Part shown: piece after piece, positions 33,561-42,558 of the stretch | Numbering within the stretch: the first letter of the stretch is position 1 | How the letters are laid out: the number at the start of each line of letters is the position of its first letter | The notes under the pieces: generated by a model | Told to the model about the DNA's origin: nothing | The model's database searches: none | What the model saw: only the letters and a program-made list of their open reading frames with translations | Made by a program: the position numbers and the translations under genes | Source: Candidatus Acidiferrum typicum | GTDB taxonomy: Bacteria; Acidobacteriota; Terriglobia; Acidiferrales; UBA7541 | DNA length: 64,000 nucleotides | Reading direction: 5' to 3' | Assembly (NCBI GenBank): GCA_002478115.1 | Contig: DLMH01000136.1 | Location: 54,689 to 118,688, forward strand

Positions 33561-36158
33561 ATGAAGCCCATCGCCACATTCAAAGTTCGCCCCTCCCTGC
33601 CAGACGTCTTGAAGCCCCTCCTGCAAATCGCCTACAACCTCCGCTGGAGTTGGGATCACGCCGCCATCGATCTCTTCCGCCGCTTCGATCGCGATCTCTG
33701 GGAGACCGCCGGCCACAATCCTGTCCGTGTGCTGGGCAGCATCGATCAATCCCTCCTCGAAGCCGCCGCCAAGGACGATTCCCTCCTCGCACACCTCCAC
33801 GGCGTCTCCAAAAGCCTGGACGCCTATCTCTCCGGCCTGGGTTCCTGGTATCAGCGCGAACACGCCGAAAACAAGGATCTCCTCGTCGCTTATTTCTCTC
33901 TCGAATTTGGCGTCACCGAATGCCTCCCCATTTTTGCTGGGGGACTCGGCGTTCTCGCCGGCGATCATCTGAAAGCCGCCAGCGACCTCGGCCTTCCTCT
34001 CGTCGGTGTGGGCCTTCTCTATCAGGAAGGCTATTTTCGCCAGTATCTCAATGCCGCCGGCTGGCAGCAGGAAGCCCGCGAAGAAAACGACTTCCACGTC
34101 CTCCCCATCGAATTCGTTCCTAACGTGCAGGTCCACGTCACGCTTCCGGATGGCGCAGTCACCGCCCGCGTTTGGCGCGCCGCCGTCGGCCGCATTCAGC
34201 TCTATCTCCTCGATACCAATCTCCCCGCCAATCGTCCCGAGCACCGCTCCATCACCGCGCAACTCTACGGCGGTGACCTGGAAATGCGTATCAAACAGGA
34301 AATTCTTCTCGGCATCGGCGGCGTTCGCGTTCTCGAAGCTCTAGGCCTTCGCCCCACCGTCTATCACATGAACGAAGGCCATTCCGCCTTCCTCGCTCTC
34401 GAACGCATCCGCTCGCTGATGGAATCGCAGCAACTCAGCTTCGCCGAGGCCGCCGTTCTCGCTTCCTCCAGCCTGGTCTTTACCACCCACACGCCCGTGC
34501 CCGCCGGCCACGACTATTTCCCCGCTGGCCTCATGGATCACTACTTCTCCGCCTTCTATCCGCGTCTCGGCATCAGCCGTCGCGAGTTTCTCGCTCTCGG
34601 CCGTCAGGACGCCGCCAACGACAACGAGGATTTCTGCATGACCGTCCTGGCCCTGCGCCTCGCTGCCTTCAGCAATGCTGTCAGCAAGCTCCACGGCGCC
34701 GTCAGCCGCCGCATGTGGAACTCCATCTGGCGCGGCCTGCCCGAATCCGAGGTCCCTATCGGCCACGTCACCAACGGTGTCCACTTCCGCAGTTGGGTTT
34801 CTCTCGAGATGAATCAGCTTTACGATCGCTATCTCGGCCCCAAGTGGCGCGAAGAACCCGCCGACGCCAAACTCTGGCAGCGCACCGAATCCATTCCCGC
34901 CGGTGAACTTTGGCGCACCCACGAACGCCGCCGGGAGCGTCTCGTCGCCTTCACACGCCGCCGCTTGCAAGTTCAACTTAAGAATCGCGGCGCTTCACAA
35001 TCCGCCATCGACGAAGCCGAGGAAGTTCTCTCTCCTGACGCCCTCACCATCGGCTTCGCCCGCCGCTTTGCCACCTACAAGCGCGCCACGCTGCTCCTGC
35101 GCGATCCCGAACGCCTCGCGCGCATCCTCAACGACCCCCAACACCCCGTGCAGATCATCTATGCCGGCAAAGCCCATCCTCGCGATCAGTACGGCAAGGA
35201 ACTCATCAAAACCATCATCGATCTCGCCGCCCGCCCCGAATTTCGCCGCAAGCTCGTCTTCCTCGAGGACTACGACGTCGCCATCGCCCGCTACATGGTT
35301 CAGGGTTGCGACGTCTGGCTCAACACGCCTCTGCGGCCTCAGGAAGCCAGCGGCACCAGCGGCATGAAAGCCCAGGCCAATGGCGCTTTAAACGTCAGCA
35401 CGCTTGATGGTTGGTGGGATGAAGCCTGGCAGATTGGTCTCGACACCGGCGCCGAAGTCGGCTGGGCCATCGGCAAAGGCGAGCCGTACCAGGATCCCGG
35501 CTATCAGGATCAAGTCGAAGCCGAAGCTCTCTACCAACTCCTCGAACGCGAAATCGTTCCCGCCTTCTACGAACGCCGCGCCGACGGCTTGCCCCGCAAG
35601 TGGATCGACCGCATGAAGACTTCCATCATGCGCCTCTGCCCCGAATTCAACATGCATCGCATGGTCATCCAGTACGCCAATGAATACTATCTCTCCGCGC
35701 ACCGCCGCCATCTTCGCTTGCAGGCCGACAATGCTTCCCATGCCCGGGATCTGGCCGCCTGGCGCGCCCGCATCGAAGCCGCATGGCCTCGCCTGGCAGT
35801 GAAGGACGTTTCCAGCGATCTTGGCGAAGTCAATCTCGACAACGAGCTCAAAATCTCCGCGCGCGTTTTCCTCGATGCGCTTACTCCCGAGGATGTCTCC
35901 GTCCAAATCCTCACCGGCCGCGTGGACGCGCGCGGCGAAATCATAAGCCCGGAAATCACCGCTATGGAAAGTTTTGAAAACGAAGGCAACGGTTGCTACG
36001 GCTTTCATGCCTCCTTGCAGACCACAAAGAGCGGCTTCTTCGGCTGCGCCATCCGCATCCTCCCCAATCACCCCGACGCCGTCACTCCCTTCATGCCCTT
36101 GCTCATCACCTGGGCCTCCGAATCCAGCGTCGCCTCACCCGAGCTCGCCTTCAAATGA
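33561..36158 (+). CDS. glgP: Alpha-glucan (glycogen) phosphorylase, DUF3417 type
   Basis: This enzyme releases glucose-1-phosphate from alpha-1,4-glucans using phosphate and PLP. An N-terminal DUF3417 segment (PLLQIAYNLRWSWDHAAIDL) marks the compact phosphorylase group typical of thermophiles and Acidobacteria. EFGVTECLPIFAGGLGVLAG and FTTHTPVPAGHDYF are conserved, and the PLP-binding region EASGTSGMKAQANGALNVST near residues 595-615 holds the Schiff-base lysine. The 865-aa length is standard for the group. The ATG at 33561 has AAGGA six bases upstream. A hairpin module A begins 21 bp after the stop. Confidence 0.93.
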   Translation: MKPIATFKVRPSLPDVLKPLLQIAYNLRWSWDHAAIDLFRRFDRDLWETAGHNPVRVLGSIDQSLLEAAAKDDSLLAHLHGVSKSLDAYLSGLGSWYQREHAENKDLLVAYFSLEFGVTECLPIFAGGLGVLAGDHLKAASDLGLPLVGVGLLYQEGYFRQYLNAAGWQQEAREENDFHVLPIEFVPNVQVHVTLPDGAVTARVWRAAVGRIQLYLLDTNLPANRPEHRSITAQLYGGDLEMRIKQEILLGIGGVRVLEALGLRPTVYHMNEGHSAFLALERIRSLMESQQLSFAEAAVLASSSLVFTTHTPVPAGHDYFPAGLMDHYFSAFYPRLGISRREFLALGRQDAANDNEDFCMTVLALRLAAFSNAVSKLHGAVSRRMWNSIWRGLPESEVPIGHVTNGVHFRSWVSLEMNQLYDRYLGPKWREEPADAKLWQRTESIPAGELWRTHERRRERLVAFTRRRLQVQLKNRGASQSAIDEAEEVLSPDALTIGFARRFATYKRATLLLRDPERLARILNDPQHPVQIIYAGKAHPRDQYGKELIKTIIDLAARPEFRRKLVFLEDYDVAIARYMVQGCDVWLNTPLRPQEASGTSGMKAQANGALNVSTLDGWWDEAWQIGLDTGAEVGWAIGKGEPYQDPGYQDQVEAEALYQLLEREIVPAFYERRADGLPRKWIDRMKTSIMRLCPEFNMHRMVIQYANEYYLSAHRRHLRLQADNASHARDLAAWRARIEAAWPRLAVKDVSSDLGEVNLDNELKISARVFLDALTPEDVSVQILTGRVDARGEIISPEITAMESFENEGNGCYGFHASLQTTKSGFFGCAIRILPNHPDAVTPFMPLLITWASESSVASPELAFK

Positions 36159-36178
36159 CTCTTCCAGCCCTCCGCCCT

Positions 36179-36300
36179 CTGTGGCACAGTCACTCCTGAC
36201 TGTGCTCTTGGGTTTTTTCGTAGCGGCCACCTTCTGAGGCGGGCGCCTGTGCTCTTGGGTTTGTAGTGGCTGGTCCCGCCTAGCGGGGCCGGTTCTTGGG
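36179..36300 (+). repeat. Repeat mosaic: A, two B variants
   Basis: Module A at 36179-36213 is followed by CGTAGCGGCCACCTTCTGAG then GCGGGC (36229-36254), a partial A tail (CTGTGCTCTTGGGTTT), and a B variant at 36262-36300 with arms GGTCCCGC and GCGGGGCC. The outer words TGTAG and TTCTTGGG are kept while arm sequences differ. Confidence 0.7.
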
Positions 36301-36449
36301 TTATCCCTTCACTCGCAACAAGGTTCTCCGCGCAGTCCACTTCAGCGCCGCAGGCGCGCCACAAACGGCCGGCCCGGATCATAGCGGCTAACGCACCTCA
36401 GAATCGCTGCAGCTCTTCGCCGTCTCTCATGGTGAGAGGAGGCAATGCT

Positions 36450-37421
36450 TTACGAGTCTTGAGGGGTTTCTGTTGTTGCCGTTGGGACTACTTCAGCAGG
36501 GACTGCCGTTGTCTCGATCATTTCGGGAGGCGGAGCAGGCACTGGCGTCACGGGAACCGGCGCCGCATGCAACTCGGCGTAGTTTTCGTACCACAGCACC
36601 GTTGCCGCGCGTTGCCAAAGGCGGATGCCGACCATCACCAAGGTGACGCCTTCCAACAGCAGCCAACTGCGGCCAAACGATTTGTGCGGAATGTTCAGCC
36701 ACAGTTTCCAGCCTACTACGGCCACCATCGCGCAAACGAGAGTGGTCGCCAGGTAGATGGAGAGCAAGCGCGGCAAGTTGCGCACAGCCAACACGAACGA
36801 CCGGCAACTCAGCTTGAACATCCCCCGCACGCGGTCGATTACCGTGCGTGCCTGGGCAACGTCGAACCACGCGCGCACAAATAGCGCTAGCACCAGGCAT
36901 AGCGACGCGCCAACCACTTGCACCCAGAACCCTTGCATCTCGCGCGGAGCGTCGGAAGCCATCTTGCCCGAGACGCTCCCTACCCACGCGAGAAGCGCAA
37001 ATACAATCCCGATCGGAATGATGGAGCAGAGCAGCAGGCGCACCATTCGCCAGAAAAACTCGCCGCAGGACTCGAAGAATTGCCCGCGAGTGAGCTTGCG
37101 GTCTTCGCGATAAACCGCAAGGATCCCGCCAGCCAAAAAGATCATATAGAAGAGGAAGATCACCCCAACCACCGCGGAGCCGGCCACCCACGGGGCCAAG
37201 GAAACCTCAGGCTTGCTGAGCAGTTCTATGAACACCGTCGCATCAAAGTGCCGGCTCAACTCCCCTGCGTAGAGACTTCTGCCCATCGCGGAGTGGAGCA
37301 CGATGCCAGGTGCAATGGACGCAAAAAATCCCAGCAGCAGGTTGACGAAGAAAATCCACCAAACCAGCCGCTGGTGCCGCCAAACCAGGAAAAAACCATC
37401 TCGTATCGGTCGCCTCATCAT
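36450..37421 (-). CDS. Multi-pass membrane protein of unknown function
   Basis: This 323-aa protein has about six predicted membrane helices, for example at 21-40, 80-101, 129-150, 166-186 and 222-240. A Pro/Val/Thr-rich cytoplasmic or periplasmic tail follows (PVPVTPVPAPPPEMIETTAV). I recognise no family. It starts 6 bp downstream of the M1 peptidase gene, whose product also carries a C-terminal hydrophobic helix, so the two may form a complex or be co-regulated. The topology is inferred from hydrophobicity only. Confidence 0.7.
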   Translation of the reverse strand: MMRRPIRDGFFLVWRHQRLVWWIFFVNLLLGFFASIAPGIVLHSAMGRSLYAGELSRHFDATVFIELLSKPEVSLAPWVAGSAVVGVIFLFYMIFLAGGILAVYREDRKLTRGQFFESCGEFFWRMVRLLLCSIIPIGIVFALLAWVGSVSGKMASDAPREMQGFWVQVVGASLCLVLALFVRAWFDVAQARTVIDRVRGMFKLSCRSFVLAVRNLPRLLSIYLATTLVCAMVAVVGWKLWLNIPHKSFGRSWLLLEGVTLVMVGIRLWQRAATVLWYENYAELHAAPVPVTPVPAPPPEMIETTAVPAEVVPTATTETPQDS

Positions 37422-37427
37422 CGCTCC

Positions 37428-39395
37428 TCAGGCCAGCCACGCCAGCAACTGGGCAAACCACTGCGTCAACAACATCCAATAACCGGCGATCTTTCTGGTT
37501 GCAGGTCTGTCGGGATAGCTCAGCCAGCTATTGTTGAACCGGTCGCGATCGAGCAGAATCGCGTGGTCCGGATCGATTTCCGCGGAAAGCAGCTTCGCTT
37601 TTTTCTGCCAGGTGTAGCGCTGCCAGCGATCCTGGCCGTCCCAATATTCCCGAATCGTTTCCCCGTTGTCGAACTTCACTTCCAGAGTGACCGGGAAGAT
37701 GAAGTCTCCTCTACGGTGCACCACCACGCTGGAAATATATTCGGTTTCGCCCTTCTTCTCTTTTTTCGGTGCGTTTTTGTTGGCCCAATCGGCACGCTCG
37801 CTGCCGGCGCTCAGGATGCGGTAGTCCAGCACCTGCGTTCCGCGCGCCGCCTGATTCCAATACCAGTCCAGATTCTGCCCTGCGACTTCATTCACCGTGT
37901 TCATGAAATCGTCCGCCGTGGGATGCTTGAAGCGATAGCGCTCGAAGTACACGTGCTGCGCCTCGCGCACCTTTTGCTCTCCAATAATGTGTTCCAGCGT
38001 GAGCAGCACGAGGGTCGTCTTGCTGTAGGTGATCCCGCCATAAGAATTGAAGTCCAGAAATTGCCAGCCGCGCCGCGTCATCGGATCCAGCTCCGCTACG
38101 CCTATGTATCTGGCGCGGGCCGTGCCGCGTTCGCCGGCGGTTGCGACTCGCGTATTCATGAAGTCCACATCGCGGCCATAGAGGGCATCCATGATCTTGC
38201 ATTCCGTGTATGAGTTGATGCCCTCGTCGAGCCACGCATCTTCAAACTCATTCGTGGCCACCATCGCATACCAATATTGGTGCCCGAACTCATGTTCGAC
38301 AACCAACTCGGGAACTTTCAATCCATCGATCATCCACCAGGTGGTGTCCGCCGTGATAAACGTCGGATATTCCATCCCTCCGGCGGCATTGCCGCCATGT
38401 GGCGGATCGACGACCGTAATTTGCGAATACGGATAAGGCCCAATCCACTCGTCAAACTTCTTCATTGTGCCTTTCAGCGCATCCAGGTAACGCGGAGCGC
38501 TGGCCATATGTCCCGGCTGCATCAGCAGGCGCAGCTTCACGGTGCCGCTGCTGATCGTTACGGCGTCTTCGACAATTTTTGTGGTGGGATCGGCGGTCCA
38601 GGCAAAGTCGTGCACGTCTTCGGCTCTAAAAACCAGCGTCTTGGTGCCGTCAGCGTTGGCGGTTTCGCCTGTCTGCACGCCGGTGGCGCCAACATTGAAA
38701 TTGGCTGGCAGGGTCACCTTCACGTCGAAGGTGCCGAAGTCGGCAAAGAACTCCGTGGTGGCGTGATACTGATGGCAGTTCCACGTATTCTTCCACCATA
38801 CCCCGATCTTGGGGAACCACTGTCCCGCTAGCAGAAAATCCCGCTTGTAGCCGGAACGCGCAACCACCTCGGGAAATTGATCGTGGAACGTGATCTTAAA
38901 CGTGACCTTCTCCTTCGGGGCCACGGGTCGCGGCAGTTGCACCTCCACCACGGTCTGGTCGCGGGCATTGTCGTCATCCGGGTGGATAAAGCGGAGTTTC
39001 CCCGTCAGATCGCCCATGCCCACCACTTCAAATGACTTGATCACGTCTTCCCCGAACTTCTTGTCCTTCCACTTCGCGCCGACTGGGACGTCGCGATTGC
39101 CTCCTTCATAGGCTTCGCGCATAAAGGTGGACTTCGGCTGGAACGCATTCAGATATAGATGGAACGGCAGGCGATCCTGGGGCTGGCCCGTGTAGTTTGT
39201 CCACGTCAGCGTTTCCTGAGCGTCGAGACTATGGTTCTTGGGGTGGTAGTTGGCGTCAATTTGGTAGGCCACTACGCGGTCAGAGAGCGGCGCCTTTTGG
39301 GAAGGCAGCAGCGGTGAGATCTGCGCCAAGAGTGGGAAAACTCCGGCCAAACAAAACACCGCGGCGAAAAGCAGGAACTCGCGAACGTATTTCAT
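37428..39395 (-). CDS. M1 family metallopeptidase with C-terminal membrane anchor
   Basis: This 655-aa gluzincin has an N-terminal signal sequence (MKYVREFLLFAAVFCLAGVF). The exopeptidase loop GGMEYPT and zinc site HEFGHQ precede the third ligand in DEGINSYTE, 18 residues on, so the active site is complete. The chain ends with a short hydrophobic segment (WMLLTQWFAQLLAWLA), a likely membrane tether. It differs clearly from the HEAT-bearing M1 protein at 12906, so they are not recent duplicates. The ATG at 39395 is chosen for the signal peptide and a GAGG element. Confidence 0.88.
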   Translation of the reverse strand: MKYVREFLLFAAVFCLAGVFPLLAQISPLLPSQKAPLSDRVVAYQIDANYHPKNHSLDAQETLTWTNYTGQPQDRLPFHLYLNAFQPKSTFMREAYEGGNRDVPVGAKWKDKKFGEDVIKSFEVVGMGDLTGKLRFIHPDDDNARDQTVVEVQLPRPVAPKEKVTFKITFHDQFPEVVARSGYKRDFLLAGQWFPKIGVWWKNTWNCHQYHATTEFFADFGTFDVKVTLPANFNVGATGVQTGETANADGTKTLVFRAEDVHDFAWTADPTTKIVEDAVTISSGTVKLRLLMQPGHMASAPRYLDALKGTMKKFDEWIGPYPYSQITVVDPPHGGNAAGGMEYPTFITADTTWWMIDGLKVPELVVEHEFGHQYWYAMVATNEFEDAWLDEGINSYTECKIMDALYGRDVDFMNTRVATAGERGTARARYIGVAELDPMTRRGWQFLDFNSYGGITYSKTTLVLLTLEHIIGEQKVREAQHVYFERYRFKHPTADDFMNTVNEVAGQNLDWYWNQAARGTQVLDYRILSAGSERADWANKNAPKKEKKGETEYISSVVVHRRGDFIFPVTLEVKFDNGETIREYWDGQDRWQRYTWQKKAKLLSAEIDPDHAILLDRDRFNNSWLSYPDRPATRKIAGYWMLLTQWFAQLLAWLA

Positions 39396-39772
39396 ACTTT
39401 GTACCTCATGGCAGGCATCTGCTCTACTGACAAAATACCGTAATCCTAACATATTGGCTAGATGGACCAGATCAGGTTCACAGGCGGGCGGGATGACGGA
39501 GGGGGAAGGCGGGATGGCGGATTTTGGGAGTATTTAATTTTGGAGGTGCTTGTATGTCGGACATGAATGTCCGACCCCCTAAGGAGGCGGAGGGGGAAGG
39601 CAAGAGAAACCCAAGAACCGGTCTGAAGACCGGCCACTACATAAGAAAGAGAGAGGCGGGCGGGAGGACGACAACGCCGCCTGCGTGGCGCGCAAACGAT
39701 GAAAGTGGCGTAACAGTTAGCGCAAGATTCCAGCCCGGACCCACAGGCCTTGCGGCTTACCTGAATTCAGTC
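39396..39772. repeat. Spacer with hairpin modules, no gene
   Basis: A perfect palindrome GTCGGACATGAATGTCCGAC lies at 39556-39575. At 39616-39641 is module B in reverse orientation, with arms CCGGTCT and AGACCGG in place of CCGATCT and AGATCGG, preceded by the reversed TTCTTGGGT word. No coding is recognised. Confidence 0.7.
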
Positions 39773-40108
39773 TTATGCGATGTGGCGGGCGAGGGCCTTG
39801 GTGATTTGGTCCTTGGGCACGGCGCCGACAATCTGCTCGACCACCTGGCCATCCTTGAAGACCAGCAGTGTCGGAATGCCGCGGATGTTGAAGCGCCCGG
39901 CGGAATTCATCGCTTCATCCACATTCAACTTCGTCACCTTCAATTTTCCCGCGTAATCCTGGGCGATCTCCGCGACCGTGGGCGCCAGCATGTGGCAGGG
40001 GCGGCACCATTCCGCCCAGAAATCCACCATGACGGGCTGAGCTTTGCTCGCCGTCAGCACCTCGACTTCAAAATTGCCGTCGTTTACCGCAAGAATGTTA
40101 TCAGCCAT
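39773..40108 (-). CDS. trxA: Thioredoxin (WCRPC active site)
   Basis: This 111-aa cytoplasmic disulfide reductase has a complete thioredoxin fold: VMVDFWAEWCRPCHMLAPTV with both cysteines, the central Asp, and the cis-Pro in RGIPTLLVFKDG. The active site is WCRPC instead of the usual WCGPC; the Gly-to-Arg change should alter redox potential or partner choice. It lies 50 bp downstream of glgA on the same strand. The family assignment is firm. Confidence 0.93.
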   Translation of the reverse strand: MADNILAVNDGNFEVEVLTASKAQPVMVDFWAEWCRPCHMLAPTVAEIAQDYAGKLKVTKLNVDEAMNSAGRFNIRGIPTLLVFKDGQVVEQIVGAVPKDQITKALARHIA

Positions 40109-40158
40109 AACGTTTCTATGTCCTCGGTAGGCTGCGTAGAAGCAGCCGTTGTTCTTAG

Positions 40159-41625
40159 TTAATTAGATGATGGAACAGCTTTCTGGGTTCGCGCTGCGCG
40201 GGCAGCTTCATATAGCTTCTCATATTCCGCTGCGGAGGTGTTCCACGAAAAATCCTTGGCCATCCCGTTGAGCTGAATACGCTTCCATACGCCGTCGTCG
40301 GAATAATGATGCAGCGCCTGGCGAATGGCCTCCAGGAAGGCGGCGCCGGTATACTCGGTGAACTTGAAACCCGTGCCGGTACCGTGCTGCAGGTTGAACT
40401 CCTCGATGGTGTCGTCCAGCCCGCCGGTGGCGCGCACGATGGGAACGGTGCCATAGCGCAGGCTGTAGATCTGGTTGAGGCCGCAAGGCTCGTAACGTGA
40501 GGGCATCAGGAACATGTCCGATCCCGCTTCCACCAGGTGCGCGATCCTATTGTCGTAGGCAATCTTCACGCCCACCCGCCCCGGAAAATCTCCGGCCAGC
40601 GCGCGGAACAGCTCCTCATAGCGGCGGTCGCCTGAGCCCAGGACGGCAAGCAAAATGTCCTCCTGGAGGAGTTCATGCGCAATCTCGGCAATCAGGTCAA
40701 AGCCCTTCTGGTCCGCGAAACGCGACACAATTCCCAGCACCGGCCGGTTGGGATTATCGTGCAGCAGCAGGAACTCCTCGAAGAGCGCTTGCTTGCAGAC
40801 GCGTTTCCCTGCCAGATTTCTGGCGGAATATTTCATCGGCAGCAGCGCGTCCTTTTCCGGACACCAACTCGAATAATCCACTCCGTTCAGGATTCCCACC
40901 AGGCGGTCCGCACGCGACCGCACCACGCCCTCCAGTCCGAAGCCGAATTCCGAGGTCTGAATCTCCTGCGCATATTTGCGGCTGACGGTGGTCAGGTAAT
41001 CGGAATAGACCAGGCCGCCCTTCAGAAAGTTGACGCTTCCAAAGAACTCGACCCCGCCGGGATGAAAGACCGCGGGTGGAATGCCGGCGCGCTCGAGCGC
41101 CTCTTTGGGGAAAATACCGTGATACCCCATGTTGTGGACGGTGAAAACGACCGGGAGATCCTTCACCAGGGGATCGTCGGCGTACGAGGAATGCAGCAGC
41201 ACCGGCACCATGGCGGTTTGCCAGTCGTGGCAGTGGATGATGTCCGGGGGCCAGATGTGCTTGGTCATTTCAATGGCGGCACGGGAGAATTCGGTGAAGC
41301 GCTCGGCGTTATCGGGATATTCGTGCTTGCGGTCGCCGTAGATGCCTTCACGGTCAAAGTAGAAAGGGTCGTCGAGGAAAAAGTAGCGCACACCGTGAAG
41401 GAGCGACCCGTTGGTAATCGCGGGAAACCGCAGCCGGCCGCCTTGGGGAATCGTCATGCTCGGCATCACCACCGTGTTGGCCTTGACGCCCCGATAACGC
41501 GGCAGGAACACGGCGACCTCGTGCCCTAACTTCACCAGGGCCTTGGGCAGGGCCTCAATCACATCGGCGAGACCCCCGGTTTTCGTGTAGGGCAGAGCTT
41601 CCGAAGCGACAAAGAGTATGCGCAT
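40159..41625 (-). CDS. glgA: Glycogen (starch) synthase, ADP-glucose type
   Basis: This 488-aa GT5 glycosyltransferase extends alpha-1,4-glucan. The N-terminal KTGGLADVIEALP binds the ADP-glucose phosphates. HCHDWQTAMVPVLLH, VFTVHNMGYHGIFP and the C-terminal PSRYEPCGLNQIYSLRYGTV and ATGGLDDT blocks are all conserved. With glgP at 33561 it forms a synthesis/degradation pair, though not in one operon; glgB and glgC are not seen. It diverges from rsmA over 108 bp. Confidence 0.95.
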   Translation of the reverse strand: MRILFVASEALPYTKTGGLADVIEALPKALVKLGHEVAVFLPRYRGVKANTVVMPSMTIPQGGRLRFPAITNGSLLHGVRYFFLDDPFYFDREGIYGDRKHEYPDNAERFTEFSRAAIEMTKHIWPPDIIHCHDWQTAMVPVLLHSSYADDPLVKDLPVVFTVHNMGYHGIFPKEALERAGIPPAVFHPGGVEFFGSVNFLKGGLVYSDYLTTVSRKYAQEIQTSEFGFGLEGVVRSRADRLVGILNGVDYSSWCPEKDALLPMKYSARNLAGKRVCKQALFEEFLLLHDNPNRPVLGIVSRFADQKGFDLIAEIAHELLQEDILLAVLGSGDRRYEELFRALAGDFPGRVGVKIAYDNRIAHLVEAGSDMFLMPSRYEPCGLNQIYSLRYGTVPIVRATGGLDDTIEEFNLQHGTGTGFKFTEYTGAAFLEAIRQALHHYSDDGVWKRIQLNGMAKDFSWNTSAAEYEKLYEAARAARTQKAVPSSN

Positions 41626-41733
41626 AGGTCGGGGGCGGAATTCTTAAACTATCGGAGGCGGGCGGCAGCGTCAAGCGGGCTCCCGGTTCAATTTCGAGGA
41701 ACGCGGGGTGGCTGCTACACTCAGGGGCGAACG

Positions 41734-42558
41734 ATGCCACGGCAACGACTCGGGCAACATTTTCTGGAAGACGCGGGATGGCGCGAGCAGATCGCTCGGG
41801 CCATCCGTGTGTCTCCTTACGGGATGGAGTCTCCGACGGGTACGGCGACGGATGATTACTGCTGGATCGAGATTGGCGCGGGTCACGGGGAAATGACCGA
41901 TCACCTGCTCCGCAGCGGCGCACCGGTTTACGCGGTGGAGCTGGACAGGCCGCTGATCGAGCGGCTGCAGCGACTCGCGCAGAAGCATGCAAATCTCACC
42001 GTGGTGCCGGGCAACGTACTGGAGACGGATTTAGCTGCAATTGCGGCGGGGCGCCGCATCCGCCTCTACGGCAACCTGCCTTACTACATCACCTCGCCGA
42101 TTCTTCACCATCTCTTCCGCTACGCGGATCTGATCGACGACATCCATATTGTCGTGCAATGGGAAGTGGCGCTGCGGCTTACGGCGCGCCCAGGCAACAA
42201 GTCGTACGGCTATTTGTCCGTGGCCACGCAATTCTATGCACGCCCTGAGTTGGTGCTGGAGCTGCCCCGAGAAGCGTTTCGTCCTGCGCCGGAGGTAGGG
42301 TCGGCGTTGGTCACGCTGCGGCTGCCCGGGGAGAACGCGAAGCTGGGACTGGAGAATGGAGTCGCCTTTCTCGAATTTGTGAAGACGTGCTTCGGTCAAA
42401 AGAGAAAGATGCTTGCCAATAACCTGCGCGGGCTGGCCGAACCGGCGCGGGTGAGAAAACTCCTGGAGCAGCTTAAATTGCGAGCGGACGCACGCGCCGA
42501 ACAATTGAGTGTCGCGGAGCTGGCGGGTGTTTACCGGGCTATTTCTTCAGCGAAGTGA
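41734..42558 (+). CDS. rsmA: 16S rRNA dimethyladenosine transferase
   Basis: RsmA (KsgA) dimethylates two adjacent adenosines near the 3' end of 16S rRNA during 30S maturation. QRLGQHFLED at the start, EIGAGHGEMTDHLL (SAM motif I) and the catalytic NLPYYITSPIL motif near residue 112 are all present. The C-terminal rRNA-binding helical domain is complete, giving 274 aa. The last 20 bp overlap the converging glycerophosphodiesterase gene. Confidence 0.95.
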   Translation: MPRQRLGQHFLEDAGWREQIARAIRVSPYGMESPTGTATDDYCWIEIGAGHGEMTDHLLRSGAPVYAVELDRPLIERLQRLAQKHANLTVVPGNVLETDLAAIAAGRRIRLYGNLPYYITSPILHHLFRYADLIDDIHIVVQWEVALRLTARPGNKSYGYLSVATQFYARPELVLELPREAFRPAPEVGSALVTLRLPGENAKLGLENGVAFLEFVKTCFGQKRKMLANNLRGLAEPARVRKLLEQLKLRADARAEQLSVAELAGVYRAISSAK

